Assembly: GCF_025465945.1 (NCBI RefSeq)
Contig: NZ_JANLNW010000074.1
Coordinates: 124,001 to 188,000, forward strand
Origin: Pseudomonas sp. 6D_7.1_Bac1
GTDB lineage: Bacteria; Pseudomonadota; Gammaproteobacteria; Pseudomonadales; Pseudomonadaceae
Reading direction: 5' to 3'
Length of the DNA stretch: 64,000 nucleotides
The notes under the pieces are model-generated. The model saw only the letters and a program-made list of their open reading frames with translations, made no database searches and was not told the origin of the DNA. Positions 7,499 through 16,354 of the stretch are shown here, one piece after another; position 1 is the stretch's first letter, and each line of letters starts with the position of its first letter. A program made the position numbers and the translations under genes.

Positions 7499-10033
7499 AT
7501 GAACGGATCCCCTACCGGCGACGCCCAGGCCCTGATTGCCCGACTCGACTGGGCACAAAGCCCGCTGGGCTCTGCCAGTCAATGGCCGCAGAGCCTGCGC
7601 ACCGCAGTGGACATCGTGATTCACTCGCCCATGCCCATGCTGTTGTTATGGGGGCCGGAGCTGTCGCAGATCTACAACGACGGCTTTGCACTGCTGGCCG
7701 GCAACAAGCATCCGCACGCTTTCGGACAACCCACGCACCAGACATGGCCAGAACTGAAAGACTTCACGGACCCCATTTATAGCGCTGTCCTACAGGGCCA
7801 AGTGCGGTCCTACAGCGAGCAGCGCTTCAACCTGCAACGCGATAGCGGTGAATCGGATTTCTGGCTGGACCTGACCTACAGCCCGATTCGCGACGAGCGT
7901 GGGCTGGTCGCCGGAATCCTGGTCACCGCCATCGAAACCAACGAACGCCGACGCATCGCCCTGGAGCTCAAACAACGCTCGGAGGCCAGCCTCAAGGCCC
8001 AGCACGAAACCGAAGAGCGCCTGCAACTGGCCCTGGCCGCCACCGACGCAGTGGGCACCTGGGACTGGGACATCAACGAAGACCGCTTCATTGCCGACGC
8101 TCATTTCGCCCAGCTGCATAGCGTTGACCCGGCCCTGGCCAGCCAGTTGCCCATCACCGAGTACCTCAGTGGCGTGCACCCGGAAGACCGGGCCATGGTC
8201 ACCCGCAGCATCAAGCAATGCATTAGCCATGGCGGCGAATACGCCGAGGAATACCGGCTGCTGCAAGCCAGTGGCGAAGTGCGCTGGGTGTTTGCCCGTG
8301 GCCGCTGCTACAAGGATCACCACGGTCGGCCCCTGCGTTTTCTCGGCGCCGCCCTGGACCTGACCGAGCGCAAGCACACTGAACAAGCGTTACGGCAGAG
8401 CCAGACCGAACTGCAACTGATCATCAACGCCATGCCGGTGCTGATCGGTTATGTCGATCATGAACAGCGCTTTCGCCTGAACAACAGTGCGTACCTGGAC
8501 TGGTATGGCATGACCCCGCAAGAGCTGTACGGCAAAACCATTCGCGAAATACTCGGCGATGAACTCTATGCCACCCGCGTCGAACAGATCAGCGCCGCAC
8601 TGGCTGGCAAAGCCTGCAGTTTCGAGGCCTACTCGCCGCATCGCGACGGCCGTGCGCGTTATGCGCTGATGAAATACCTGCCACGCTTTGGCCCCGACGG
8701 CGCGGTGAATGGGTTCTACATCTTCGTGATCGACGAATCCGAGCGTAAACAGACGGAGGAAGCCTTGCGCAACCTCAACGAAACGCTGGAGGAACGGGTT
8801 GACGCGCGCACCAAGGCGCTGGCCGAAGCCAACCATCGCCTGCAAAACGAGATGTTCGAGCGCGAACGCGCCGAAGACGCGTTGCGGCATGCGCAAAAAA
8901 TGGAAGCCGTCGGCCAACTCACCGGCGGTATCGCCCACGACTTCAACAACATGCTGACCGGGATCATTGGCAGCCTGGACTTGATGCAACGCTATATCGC
9001 TGAGGGTCGCAGCGACGAAATCGGTCGTTTCGCCGATGCGGCCGTCTCGTCGGCCAATCGCGCAGCAGCCCTGACTCACCGGCTGCTGGCGTTCTCCCGC
9101 CGACAGTCGCTGGACCGCCAACCGCTCGACCCCAACACGCTGGTGCGCTCGTTCGAAGAGCTGTTGCGCCGCACCAAGGGCGAACACATCGAGCTGAAGT
9201 TTCAGCTCGCGCCTGAAGTGTGGCCGGTCAACACCGATGCCAGCCAACTGGAAAACGCCCTGCTCAACCTGGTGATCAACGCTCGCGATGCGATGCCGGA
9301 GGGCGGTGAGCTGCTGATTGAAACGGCCAACAGCTACCTCGATGGCAGCGACATCAGCACGCTTGAGCCGGTCAAGGCTGGCGACTATGTGATGCTCGGC
9401 GTGCGCGACAACGGCGCCGGCATGACCCCGCGCGTACTGGCCAATGCCTTCGATCCGTTCTTCACCACCAAACCCATCGGCCAGGGCACCGGGCTGGGGT
9501 TGTCGATGATTTATGGCTTCGCCCAACAATCCGGTGGCCATGTGACCCTCAGCAGTGAGCCGGGGCAAGGCACGACGGTGCGCCTGTATTTACCGCGCCT
9601 GCACAACGCGCCTCAGCACACCTCGCCGGCTGCCGTCAGCCTGGGCAGTGCCTACGCGACCGCGGGCGAGTCGGTGGTGCTGGTCGAGGACGATCCGGCG
9701 GTGCGCATGCTGGTACTCAATGTCCTTAACGAATTGGGCTACATCACGTATGAGGCGCAAGACGCGAAAAGCGCCCTGCCGCTGCTGGAGTCGGACCTGC
9801 GGATCGATCTGCTGGTGACCGATGTCGGCCTGCCCGGCATGAATGGCCGGCAACTGGCGGAAATCGCCCGCCAGCATCGGCCAGGGCTCAACGTGTTGTT
9901 CATGACCGGTTACGCGGAAAAAGCCGCCGAGCGTCAAGGCTTTCTCGATGTGGGCATGGACCTGCTGGCCAAACCCTTTACCCTTGAACAACTGGCCGGC
10001 AAGATTCGCCACATGATCCGCCGAACCGGATGA
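7499..10033 (+). CDS. Soluble hybrid sensor histidine kinase/response regulator with PAS domains
   Basis: An 844-residue protein with no membrane segment. About residues 30-150, 175-300 and 305-420 look like PAS domains; DLTERKHTEQAL and DESERKQTEEAL are typical PAS-end linkers. A coiled coil follows at about 420-465. The phospho-acceptor box GGIAHDFNNMLTG is near 477, and the HATPase domain carries DNGAGM, FDPFFTTK and GTGLGLSM. A C-terminal receiver (about 724-842) has its phosphorylatable Asp in LLVTDVGLPG near residue 774. The ATG at 7499 follows AGGA. The HDFNN box marks the large PAS-hybrid kinase family common in Pseudomonas; signal and target cannot be read from sequence. No separate output regulator is adjacent. 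Confidence 0.88.
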   Translation: MNGSPTGDAQALIARLDWAQSPLGSASQWPQSLRTAVDIVIHSPMPMLLLWGPELSQIYNDGFALLAGNKHPHAFGQPTHQTWPELKDFTDPIYSAVLQGQVRSYSEQRFNLQRDSGESDFWLDLTYSPIRDERGLVAGILVTAIETNERRRIALELKQRSEASLKAQHETEERLQLALAATDAVGTWDWDINEDRFIADAHFAQLHSVDPALASQLPITEYLSGVHPEDRAMVTRSIKQCISHGGEYAEEYRLLQASGEVRWVFARGRCYKDHHGRPLRFLGAALDLTERKHTEQALRQSQTELQLIINAMPVLIGYVDHEQRFRLNNSAYLDWYGMTPQELYGKTIREILGDELYATRVEQISAALAGKACSFEAYSPHRDGRARYALMKYLPRFGPDGAVNGFYIFVIDESERKQTEEALRNLNETLEERVDARTKALAEANHRLQNEMFERERAEDALRHAQKMEAVGQLTGGIAHDFNNMLTGIIGSLDLMQRYIAEGRSDEIGRFADAAVSSANRAAALTHRLLAFSRRQSLDRQPLDPNTLVRSFEELLRRTKGEHIELKFQLAPEVWPVNTDASQLENALLNLVINARDAMPEGGELLIETANSYLDGSDISTLEPVKAGDYVMLGVRDNGAGMTPRVLANAFDPFFTTKPIGQGTGLGLSMIYGFAQQSGGHVTLSSEPGQGTTVRLYLPRLHNAPQHTSPAAVSLGSAYATAGESVVLVEDDPAVRMLVLNVLNELGYITYEAQDAKSALPLLESDLRIDLLVTDVGLPGMNGRQLAEIARQHRPGLNVLFMTGYAEKAAERQGFLDVGMDLLAKPFTLEQLAGKIRHMIRRTG

Positions 10034-10086
10034 ATTGAGGCATAATCGCGCCCCGCCGCCACAACCGCTCCAAGGTAACTGCCCCA

Positions 10087-10362
10087 ATGAAAGCTCAAGC
10101 CCGCCACATTCTGGTGAAAACCTCAGATGAGGCCGAACAGCTCAAACAACGCATCGCCAAGGGCGAGGCCTTCGATGTGCTGGCCAAGAAGTATTCCATT
10201 TGCCCGTCCGGCAAACGCGGTGGCGACCTGGGCGAAGTTCGGCCCGGGCAGATGGTCGGCGCAATCGACGCAGTGATTTTCAAGAAACCGCTGCGTGTCG
10301 TGCACGGGCCAATCAAGAGCAAGTTCGGGTATCACCTGGTGCAGGTGTTTTACCGGGATTGA
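10087..10362 (+). CDS. ppiC: Parvulin-type peptidyl-prolyl cis-trans isomerase
   Basis: A 91-residue stand-alone rotamase of the PpiC/parvulin family. ARHILVKTSDEAE opens the first strand, SGKRGGDLGEVRPGQMV is the family's central signature, and GPIKSKFGYHLVQV closes the domain. The length equals that of cytoplasmic PpiC and there is no signal peptide, so it acts in the cytosol on prolyl bonds. It starts 53 bp after the kinase gene and is followed by a REP pair. It is probably its own unit and unrelated to the kinase. Confidence 0.93.
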   Translation: MKAQARHILVKTSDEAEQLKQRIAKGEAFDVLAKKYSICPSGKRGGDLGEVRPGQMVGAIDAVIFKKPLRVVHGPIKSKFGYHLVQVFYRD

Positions 10363-10375
10363 GAACACAGGGCCC

Positions 10376-10507
10376 TGTGGCGAGGGAGCTTGCTCCCGCT
10401 GGGCGGCGAAGCCGTCCTAAAACCAGCAATCGCGTTTCAACAGACAAAACACATAACCCTGTTGGCGGCTGCCTCGCAGCCGAGCGGGAGCAAGCTCCCT
10501 CGCCACA
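10376..10507. repeat. Inverted repeat pair, REP family 2
   Basis: TGTGGCGAGGGAGCTTGCTC at 10376 and its reverse complement ending at 10507 enclose about 90 bp. It fills the gap between the convergent ppiC and kinase-family sugar gene. Same family as 4001 and 35891. Confidence 0.87.
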
Positions 10508-10518
10508 TTGACCCTATT

Positions 10519-11454
10519 TCAGCCTCGGGGAATCAGCGCCCCCGGCACTTGAATCACCCGACTCGCCAACCGATGCCCGGCCTCTGCGGCTTCTGCGGGG
10601 CTTGCGCCACGGAGCCGACTGGCCAGGTACGCCGCGCTGAACGAATCCCCCGCCGCCGTAGTGTCCACCACCCGCTCGACGCGCTGCGCCGGGACCTCGA
10701 ACGAATCACCGTCATAGCGAATCAGACACGACTCGGCTCCGCGCTTGAGCACCACTTCCGGCGTACCCAACTGTTCGTAGGCCGCGAATACCGCCGCACA
10801 ATCGCAAAAGTGGAACAGCGCCTGTTCATCGTCCACCGTCAGCAATGCCAGATCGACGTAGGGCAAGACTTCGCGGTACGCCGTCCGAGCCTGTTCGACG
10901 CTGCTCCACAAACGCGGCCGGTAGTTGTTGTCGAAGACAATCCGCGCATCACGCTGGCGAGCCTCGATCAGCGTTTCGATGAGTTTTTTGCGCCCTTCTT
11001 CGCCCAGTACCGCCAGGGTGATGCCACTGAAATACAGCACATCGTAATCCGGCAGCGCCGCAAGAATCGGCGCCGCCGCCGGCGTGGTGAAGCAATCGCG
11101 CACGGCGGCTTCATTGCGCCAATAGAGGAAACGACGTTCACCCGACGCATCGGTCTGGATGCAGTACAAACCCGGCAAACGCCCTGGTAGCCGCTGGACC
11201 ATGCCCAGGCCGATACCCTCTTCGGACCAGCTCTGGCACATGGCATCGCTGAAACTGTCATCGCCCAGCGCGGTGACGTAATCCACCGTGGCCCCATCGC
11301 CCAATTCGCGAGACAGGTAGACCGCAGTGTTCAGGGTGTCGCCGCCAAAACTCTGTTGCAGGCTGCCGTCGGCGCGCTGTTGTAGCTCGATCATGCACTC
11401 GCCGATCAAGGCAATGCGCGGGGTATCGGGGCCGAGGGGGCTGATGGTGTTCAT
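10519..11454 (-). CDS. kdgK: 2-dehydro-3-deoxygluconokinase (PfkB family)
   Basis: A 311-residue ribokinase-family sugar kinase. The N-terminus carries IGECMIEL, typical of KdgK, and the anion-hole/catalytic motif DTTAAGDSFSAAY lies near residue 260. It should phosphorylate 2-keto-3-deoxygluconate to KDPG for the Entner-Doudoroff pathway. It is the last gene of a minus-strand cluster with a PLP-dependent deaminase-like enzyme, IclR regulator, RidA and an ABC importer; a REPIN separates it from the enzyme gene. That neighbourhood suggests its substrate is formed from an amino sugar acid rather than from a hexuronate. The exact substrate is inferred from family resemblance. Confidence 0.82.
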   Translation of the reverse strand: MNTISPLGPDTPRIALIGECMIELQQRADGSLQQSFGGDTLNTAVYLSRELGDGATVDYVTALGDDSFSDAMCQSWSEEGIGLGMVQRLPGRLPGLYCIQTDASGERRFLYWRNEAAVRDCFTTPAAAPILAALPDYDVLYFSGITLAVLGEEGRKKLIETLIEARQRDARIVFDNNYRPRLWSSVEQARTAYREVLPYVDLALLTVDDEQALFHFCDCAAVFAAYEQLGTPEVVLKRGAESCLIRYDGDSFEVPAQRVERVVDTTAAGDSFSAAYLASRLRGASPAEAAEAGHRLASRVIQVPGALIPRG

Positions 11455-11497
11455 GGTTGTGGTGTCTCTGGTGATTCAATGTTGTCTAGCCGGCCGT

Positions 11498-11574
11498 CAT
11501 CGCGAGCAGGCTCGCTCCCACAGGGATCTTGTGAACGCTGGAGATCCAATGTGGGAGCGAGCCTGCTCGCGATG
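11498..11574. repeat. REPIN (GAGCAGGCTCGC family)
   Basis: CATCGCGAGCAGGCTCGCTC at 11498 is mirrored by GAGCGAGCCTGCTCGCGATG ending at 11574, with about 30 bp between. It occupies most of the gap between the deaminase-like gene and kdgK. Confidence 0.92.
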
Positions 11575-11595
11575 GCCGCGCTGTGGTCTCAAACC

Positions 11596-12813
11596 TTAAA
11601 AACAGGTTTCCATGCTTTCGATGACGTTCAACTGTCCGTCCACCAGCAGGCCGGTGCGCCATTTGTCGAAGGTCAGGCATGGGTGAGAAGTGCCAAACGA
11701 AATGATGTCACCCACGCGCAACTCAACCCCGGGCGCGACCGTCATGAACGCATGCTGATCCATCACCGCCGTCACTGTGCAGGCACTGACGTCATCACCG
11801 ATGGCCGGCACCACACCCGCCCGGTAACGCAGCAATGGCACCGGCAACCCGGCGTCATACGCCACATCGCGCTTGCCCAGGGCGATCACTGCAAAACCCG
11901 GCTCCGGCAACGACTGCACATGGGCCCAGACTTCCAGCGCCGGGCGCAGACCTTCATGCAAGTCGCTACGACGATCGAGCACGCAGCATTGCGCTTCCTT
12001 GTAGATACCATGGTCGTGCGCCACATAACTGCCGGGACGCAGCACACTGAGGAAACGTCCGGCGGCGTTCTGGGCTTCGAAGGACTCGGCGATCAGGTCG
12101 TACCAGGCCGAACCCGAGGCGGTGATGATCGGCTTGGCGATGGCGAAAGCTCCGCTGTCTTGCAACTGCACCGCGAGGCGCACCAGGGACGCCGCAAATT
12201 CGCGGATGCCACTGACCGCCTGGTCGCCGTGAATCACCCCTTCGTAGCCTTCAATGCCGGTCAACGCCAACCCCGGTTGCGCCTTGATCGCGGCGGCCAG
12301 CGCCAGCACTTCGGCTTCGCTGCGGCAACCACAACGGCCGCCGACCACGCCGTACTCGATCATCACGTTCAGGCGCAGACCGCGCGCGGCGAAAAAGGCC
12401 CCGAGGTCGGCAACGTTGTCCGGGTGATCGACCATGCAGTGGAAGTCGAATGTCGGGTCCGCCAGCAACTCGGCGATCAGTGCCATGTTCGGCGCCCCCA
12501 CCAGCTGATTGGCCATCAACACCCGGCGCACGCCATGGGCGTAGGCGGCGCGGGTCTGCACCGCGGTGGCCAGGGTGATACCCCAGGCGCCCGCCTCCAG
12601 CTGGCGGCGAAACAGAGACGGAGTCATGCTGGTTTTGCCGTGCGGCGCCAGTTCGGCACCGCTGTTGCTGACGAACGCCTGCATCCAGCGAATGTTGTGC
12701 TCCAGCGCTTCGCGGTGCAGCACCAGCGCCGGCAGGCTGACGTCACGCACCAGGTTGGCACCGGGTTGGCCGGTGCCCTTTTCCACGGCGGCGATGTTCA
12801 AGGCAGAAGACAT
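11596..12813 (-). CDS. PLP-dependent D-serine dehydratase/D-threonine aldolase-type enzyme (amino acid deaminase)
   Basis: A 405-residue fold-type III PLP enzyme. The Schiff-base lysine is Lys60 in LAPHGKTSMTP, and the C-terminal domain holds the metal-ligand pair His377-x-Cys379 in TSHPCLTF, as in the DSD1/D-threonine aldolase family. ATG at 12813 follows AGGAG. Related enzymes eliminate water and then ammonia from 3-hydroxy D-amino acids through an enamine intermediate. The neighbouring RidA would hydrolyse such an intermediate, the amino-acid ABC importer would supply substrate, and KdgK downstream would consume a 2-keto-3-deoxy acid. D-glucosaminate dehydration to 2-keto-3-deoxygluconate would fit all of these; D-serine or D-threonine are alternatives. 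Confidence 0.82.
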   Translation of the reverse strand: MSSALNIAAVEKGTGQPGANLVRDVSLPALVLHREALEHNIRWMQAFVSNSGAELAPHGKTSMTPSLFRRQLEAGAWGITLATAVQTRAAYAHGVRRVLMANQLVGAPNMALIAELLADPTFDFHCMVDHPDNVADLGAFFAARGLRLNVMIEYGVVGGRCGCRSEAEVLALAAAIKAQPGLALTGIEGYEGVIHGDQAVSGIREFAASLVRLAVQLQDSGAFAIAKPIITASGSAWYDLIAESFEAQNAAGRFLSVLRPGSYVAHDHGIYKEAQCCVLDRRSDLHEGLRPALEVWAHVQSLPEPGFAVIALGKRDVAYDAGLPVPLLRYRAGVVPAIGDDVSACTVTAVMDQHAFMTVAPGVELRVGDIISFGTSHPCLTFDKWRTGLLVDGQLNVIESMETCF

Positions 12814-12850
12814 GTTCTAACTCCTCACACGCGGCCGCGAACGGCCACTG

Positions 12851-13615
12851 TTATTCGTTGATGCGACGGGCCAGGTTGTTCGCGCTGTCGATCAGCACCC
12901 GGCGATAGTCGTTGTAGTTGTTCTTGGCATCGGCCCTTGGGGCGACGATGCACAGGGTCGCAATAGCCACGCCGCCAGGGTCTTTCACCGGGGCGGCGAA
13001 GCAATGGGTAAAAGTGTCGGCGACGCTATCGAAGGAGAAGAAACCGTCGATACCGGCCTGACGGATTTCCGCCAGAAAACGTTCCCACGGCAGACGTTCA
13101 CCGCCCGGCAGGATGAAGTCATCCTCATCAATCAGGTCGATGATTTCCTGGTCGCTCAAGTGCGCCAGCAACAAGCGCCCGGAGGCGGTCCACGGAATCG
13201 GTGCGTTCTCGCCGATGTCCGAGGAAATGCGGAAATGCCGCTCGCCCTCCTTCATCAGCGCCACCGTGTATTTGCGCCCGTTGAGCAGGCACATCTGCGC
13301 GGTTTCGCGGGTCTGGCTGACGATCTCCTGCAAGGCGTGATCGGCCTCGCGACTCAGATCGAAATGACGCAAATGCGCCTGACCGAGAAAGTACAGTTGC
13401 CGGCCGAGGTAGACGTGACCTTCCTTGCCCACCGGTTCGAGAATCCGTCGCTCAAGCAGGGACGCCACCAGCTCGTAGACCGTGGATTTCGGACTGCCGA
13501 TACCGCTGGCGATATCATTCGGGCGCAGTGGCTGGCCGATTTCCTTGAGGAAATCGAGAATATCGAACGCCCGGTCCAGACCGCGAGCCCGGCGCTTGAT
13601 GGTGTCTTCGGTCAT
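12851..13615 (-). CDS. IclR-family transcriptional regulator
   Basis: A 254-residue regulator with an N-terminal winged helix (residues about 10-65, RPNDIASGIGSPKSTVYELV) and a C-terminal IclR effector-binding domain. The start is the ATG at 13615; the ATG five bases upstream is out of frame and closes at once. It is encoded within the cluster it probably controls, 37 bp upstream of the deaminase-like gene and downstream of RidA. A 16-bp palindrome of the IclR operator type lies before the ABC transporter genes at 17229 and is the best candidate for its site. Confidence 0.9.
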   Translation of the reverse strand: MTEDTIKRRARGLDRAFDILDFLKEIGQPLRPNDIASGIGSPKSTVYELVASLLERRILEPVGKEGHVYLGRQLYFLGQAHLRHFDLSREADHALQEIVSQTRETAQMCLLNGRKYTVALMKEGERHFRISSDIGENAPIPWTASGRLLLAHLSDQEIIDLIDEDDFILPGGERLPWERFLAEIRQAGIDGFFSFDSVADTFTHCFAAPVKDPGGVAIATLCIVAPRADAKNNYNDYRRVLIDSANNLARRINE

Positions 13616-13680
13616 GTCATCAGGTTCCCATTCAGAGTGCCGGGAGTTTACCTAGAGTGCTGCATTGACTGTTAGGCCGC

Positions 13681-13746
13681 CATCGCGAGCAGGCTCGCTC
13701 CCACATTGGAATGCGTTCCTCTGTGGGAGCGAGCCTGCTCGCGATG
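13681..13746. repeat. REPIN (GAGCAGGCTCGC family)
   Basis: CATCGCGAGCAGGCTCGCTC and its inverted partner ending at 13746 with a short centre. It separates the RidA and iclR-type genes on the minus strand. Confidence 0.92.
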
Positions 13747-13759
13747 GGTGCGCCTCGGT

Positions 13760-14149
13760 TCAGGCCTTGTTCTTGTACGCGATGCAATCAATCTCGACCT
13801 TGCAGTCGACCATCATGTTCGCCTGCACGCAGGCCCGGGCCGGTGCGTGTTCCGGGCTGAAGTACTCGGAAAAAACCTTGTTGAAGCTCCAGAAATCCCG
13901 TGGGTCCTCCAGCCACACGCCGGTGCGCACCACGTCTTCGAGGCCATAACCGGCTTCTTCGAGGATCGCGATCAGGTTGCGCATGGTCTGGTGAGTCTGC
14001 TCGACGATCCCGCCGACAATGATTTCGCCATCCACCGCCGGCACCTGGCCAGACACATGCAGCCAGCCATCGGCTTCGACTGCGCGTGCAAAGGGACGGG
14101 GCTGGCCGCCACCGGCGGTGCTACCCGTGCCGTAACGAGTAATGCTCAT
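13760..14149 (-). CDS. RidA-family enamine/imine deaminase
   Basis: A 129-residue YjgF/YER057c/UK114-fold protein. VSGQVPAVDGE and the C-terminal RACVQANMMVDCKVEIDCIA carry the family pattern. The catalytic-type Arg lies in the RACV stretch (Arg107). RidA proteins hydrolyse reactive 2-aminoacrylate-like enamines released by PLP enzymes. Its presence beside a D-serine-dehydratase-like gene and an amino acid importer suggests a dedicated pathway role. ATG at 14149 follows AGGAG. It begins 29 bp after the ATPase gene ends, so it is likely the next gene of the transporter operon. Confidence 0.9.
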   Translation of the reverse strand: MSITRYGTGSTAGGGQPRPFARAVEADGWLHVSGQVPAVDGEIIVGGIVEQTHQTMRNLIAILEEAGYGLEDVVRTGVWLEDPRDFWSFNKVFSEYFSPEHAPARACVQANMMVDCKVEIDCIAYKNKA

Positions 14150-14178
14150 GAGTGTTGCTCCTGATTCGAAATTGACTG

Positions 14179-14976
14179 TTAAAAACGAGTGTTCTTGAGA
14201 AACTCCGCCAGGCGCGGAGATTGCGGGCGTTCGAACAGCTCCTTGGGTGGACCTTGCTCTTCGATACGCCCCTGATTCATGAAAACGATCTTGTCCGAGA
14301 CTTCAAAGGCAAAACGCATTTCGTGGGTCACCAGCAGCATGGTCATGCCATCCTCGGCCAGGCCCTTGATCACGCTCAATACTTCGCCGACCAGTTCCGG
14401 ATCGAGTGCCGACGTCACTTCATCGAACAGCATCAGGCTGGGGTTCATCGCAATCGCCCGGGCAATCGCCACGCGCTGTTGCTGACCACCGGACAACTGA
14501 CCCGGATAATGGTCGCGGCGTTCCAGCAGGCCGACGCGCTCCAGCCATTTTTCTGCCAGCACCACCGCTTCGTCCTTGTGCAGCTTTTTGACTTTGAGCA
14601 GGCCCAGGGTGACGTTCTGCAACGCCGTCAGGTGCGGAAACAGGTTGAACTGCTGGAACGCCATGCCGGTCATGGCCCGGTGCTGGGCGATGACTTTTTC
14701 CGAGTGACGCACGCGCTTGCCGTTGACCTCGTGATAACCGATGGACTCGCCATCGAGCAGGATCCGCCCGCCCTGGAACTCTTCGAGCATGTTCACGCAA
14801 CGCAGCAGTGTGGTCTTGCCCGAACCGCTGGAGCCGATCAGCGTGACCACGTTGCCGCGCTGCATCGTCAGGTCGACGCCCTTGAGCACTTCGAGCGGAC
14901 CGTATTGTTTGTGCAGCCCGCGAATGTCCAGCAGGGCCTGGCTAGTGTTCTGTGTCGAAACTTGAGCTTGAGTCAT
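14179..14976 (-). CDS. Polar amino acid ABC transporter, ATP-binding subunit
   Basis: A 265-residue nucleotide-binding subunit of the HisP/GlnQ class, on the cytoplasmic face. Walker A is GSSGSGKTT, the signature is LSGGQQQRVAIARA, Walker B is LMLFDEVTSALD, and the H-loop is LLVTHEM. Its ATG overlaps the permease stop by 4 bp (ATGA), so translation is coupled. It powers import with the two permeases and the binding protein encoded just upstream. Confidence 0.95.
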   Translation of the reverse strand: MTQAQVSTQNTSQALLDIRGLHKQYGPLEVLKGVDLTMQRGNVVTLIGSSGSGKTTLLRCVNMLEEFQGGRILLDGESIGYHEVNGKRVRHSEKVIAQHRAMTGMAFQQFNLFPHLTALQNVTLGLLKVKKLHKDEAVVLAEKWLERVGLLERRDHYPGQLSGGQQQRVAIARAIAMNPSLMLFDEVTSALDPELVGEVLSVIKGLAEDGMTMLLVTHEMRFAFEVSDKIVFMNQGRIEEQGPPKELFERPQSPRLAEFLKNTRF

Positions 14977-15635
14977 GGCAAGGCCACCCGCTTTTCAATC
15001 TGCCGCCCGAGCAACTCGATGGCGTAGTTGATGATAAAAAAGAGAAAACCGGCGAACAGGTAGAACTCCAGGGTCATGAAGGTCCGGGCGATCACCTGCT
15101 GGGTACTGAGCAGCAACTCGGCCACACCGATCACCGAGAGCAAGGTCGAGGCCTTGACGATTTCGGTCGATGAGTTGACCCAGGTCGGCAATATCTGCCG
15201 CAACGCCTGAGGCAGCAGCACGTAACCGAGGGCCTGAAAAAACGTCAGGCCGATGGCCTTGCTCGCTTCCATCTGCCCACGCGGCAACGCTTGCAACGAG
15301 CCGCGAACGATCTCGGCAACGTGAGAGCCGCAGAACAGCGTCAACCCGAGGACACCAGCCTGGAACGCATCGATCTGCCAGCCCAGCGCCGGCGCCATAT
15401 AGAAGCAGGCCAGCACCAGTACAAACACCGGCGTGCCGCGGATCAGGTCGACGTAAAAACGAAACGGCGCACGCATCCAGAACTTGCCATAGGTCAGCAC
15501 CAGCCCGGCAACGATGCCGATCAGAGTGCCCAGCAATATCGCCAGGACGGAACACTGCACACTGGTCAGAAAACCCGACCACAGGGTTTCGCGGGCGACC
15601 CACAATTCATGCAACCAGCTTGGGGACTCGTACAT
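14973..15635 (-). CDS. Polar amino acid ABC transporter, permease subunit 2
   Basis: A 220-residue inner-membrane permease of the HisM/GlnP class with about five hydrophobic segments. The EAA loop EASKAIGLTFFQALGYVLLP contacts the ATPase. It starts 9 bp after the other permease gene ends and overlaps the ATPase start. The pair of paralogous permeases is usual for polar amino acid importers. Confidence 0.94.
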   Translation of the reverse strand: MYESPSWLHELWVARETLWSGFLTSVQCSVLAILLGTLIGIVAGLVLTYGKFWMRAPFRFYVDLIRGTPVFVLVLACFYMAPALGWQIDAFQAGVLGLTLFCGSHVAEIVRGSLQALPRGQMEASKAIGLTFFQALGYVLLPQALRQILPTWVNSSTEIVKASTLLSVIGVAELLLSTQQVIARTFMTLEFYLFAGFLFFIINYAIELLGRQIEKRVALP

Positions 15636-15644
15636 GGCAGCCTC

Positions 15645-16307
15645 CTAACGGCGAATCGCCAGACGCTGCTCGAGGTAACGCAGCAGCATCGCGATGAGAT
15701 AACAGGCCGCAACATAGAGCGCCGTCGTCACCAGCCAGGTTTCAATCACCCGGTAGCTTTCAACGTTGATCTTGCGCGCGTAATAGGTCAGCTCCGGCAC
15801 GGCAATCGCCGCCGCCAGGGAGGTGTCCTTGAACAGCGAAATGAAGTTGTTCGAGAGTGCCGGCAGCACGTTGCGCAACATCACCGGCACGGTGACGTAC
15901 GCCTTGACCTGCCACTCTCCCAGACCAATCGCCAGCCCGGCTTCGCGCAGGCCTTTAGGGATGCTCAACAACCCGGCGCGGAATACTTCGGTCAGGTACG
16001 CCCCGGCATACAACGACAGGGTGATGATGAACGACGGGAGCTTGTCCAGCCGGATGCCCACGCTTGGCAACGCGAAGTAGATCAACAGAATCAACACCAG
16101 AATCGGCGTGTTACGGATCACCGTGACATACACCGACGCCAGTACCCGCAATGCGCGGTGCTTCGAGAGCAAAGCAAACGCCATCAGCAGGCCGATCACG
16201 CAACCGATGGCGATCGACACCAGCGCCAGTTCAAGGCCCAGGCCGAGCCCCGCCAGCAAGGTGTCGAAGTCGCGCCAGACGGCAGCAAAGTTCAACTGAT
16301 AGTTCAT
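15645..16307 (-). CDS. Polar amino acid ABC transporter, permease subunit 1
   Basis: A 220-residue permease of the same class, with the EAA loop EAGLAIGLGEWQVKAYVTVP near residue 140. The ATG at 16307 is 47 bp after the binding-protein gene. It forms a heterodimeric channel with the product of the next gene. The same length as its partner suggests duplication. Confidence 0.94.
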   Translation of the reverse strand: MNYQLNFAAVWRDFDTLLAGLGLGLELALVSIAIGCVIGLLMAFALLSKHRALRVLASVYVTVIRNTPILVLILLIYFALPSVGIRLDKLPSFIITLSLYAGAYLTEVFRAGLLSIPKGLREAGLAIGLGEWQVKAYVTVPVMLRNVLPALSNNFISLFKDTSLAAAIAVPELTYYARKINVESYRVIETWLVTTALYVAACYLIAMLLRYLEQRLAIRR

Positions 16308-16354
16308 GGTCAGCAGTACCTTGAGCGGGGCGCGAACGCCCCACTCTCACCGGA

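Noticed and set aside
10363..10518. A small gene between ppiC and kdgK
   Set aside because: The open frames there are read-through of the REP pair and give the same peptides as REPs elsewhere.
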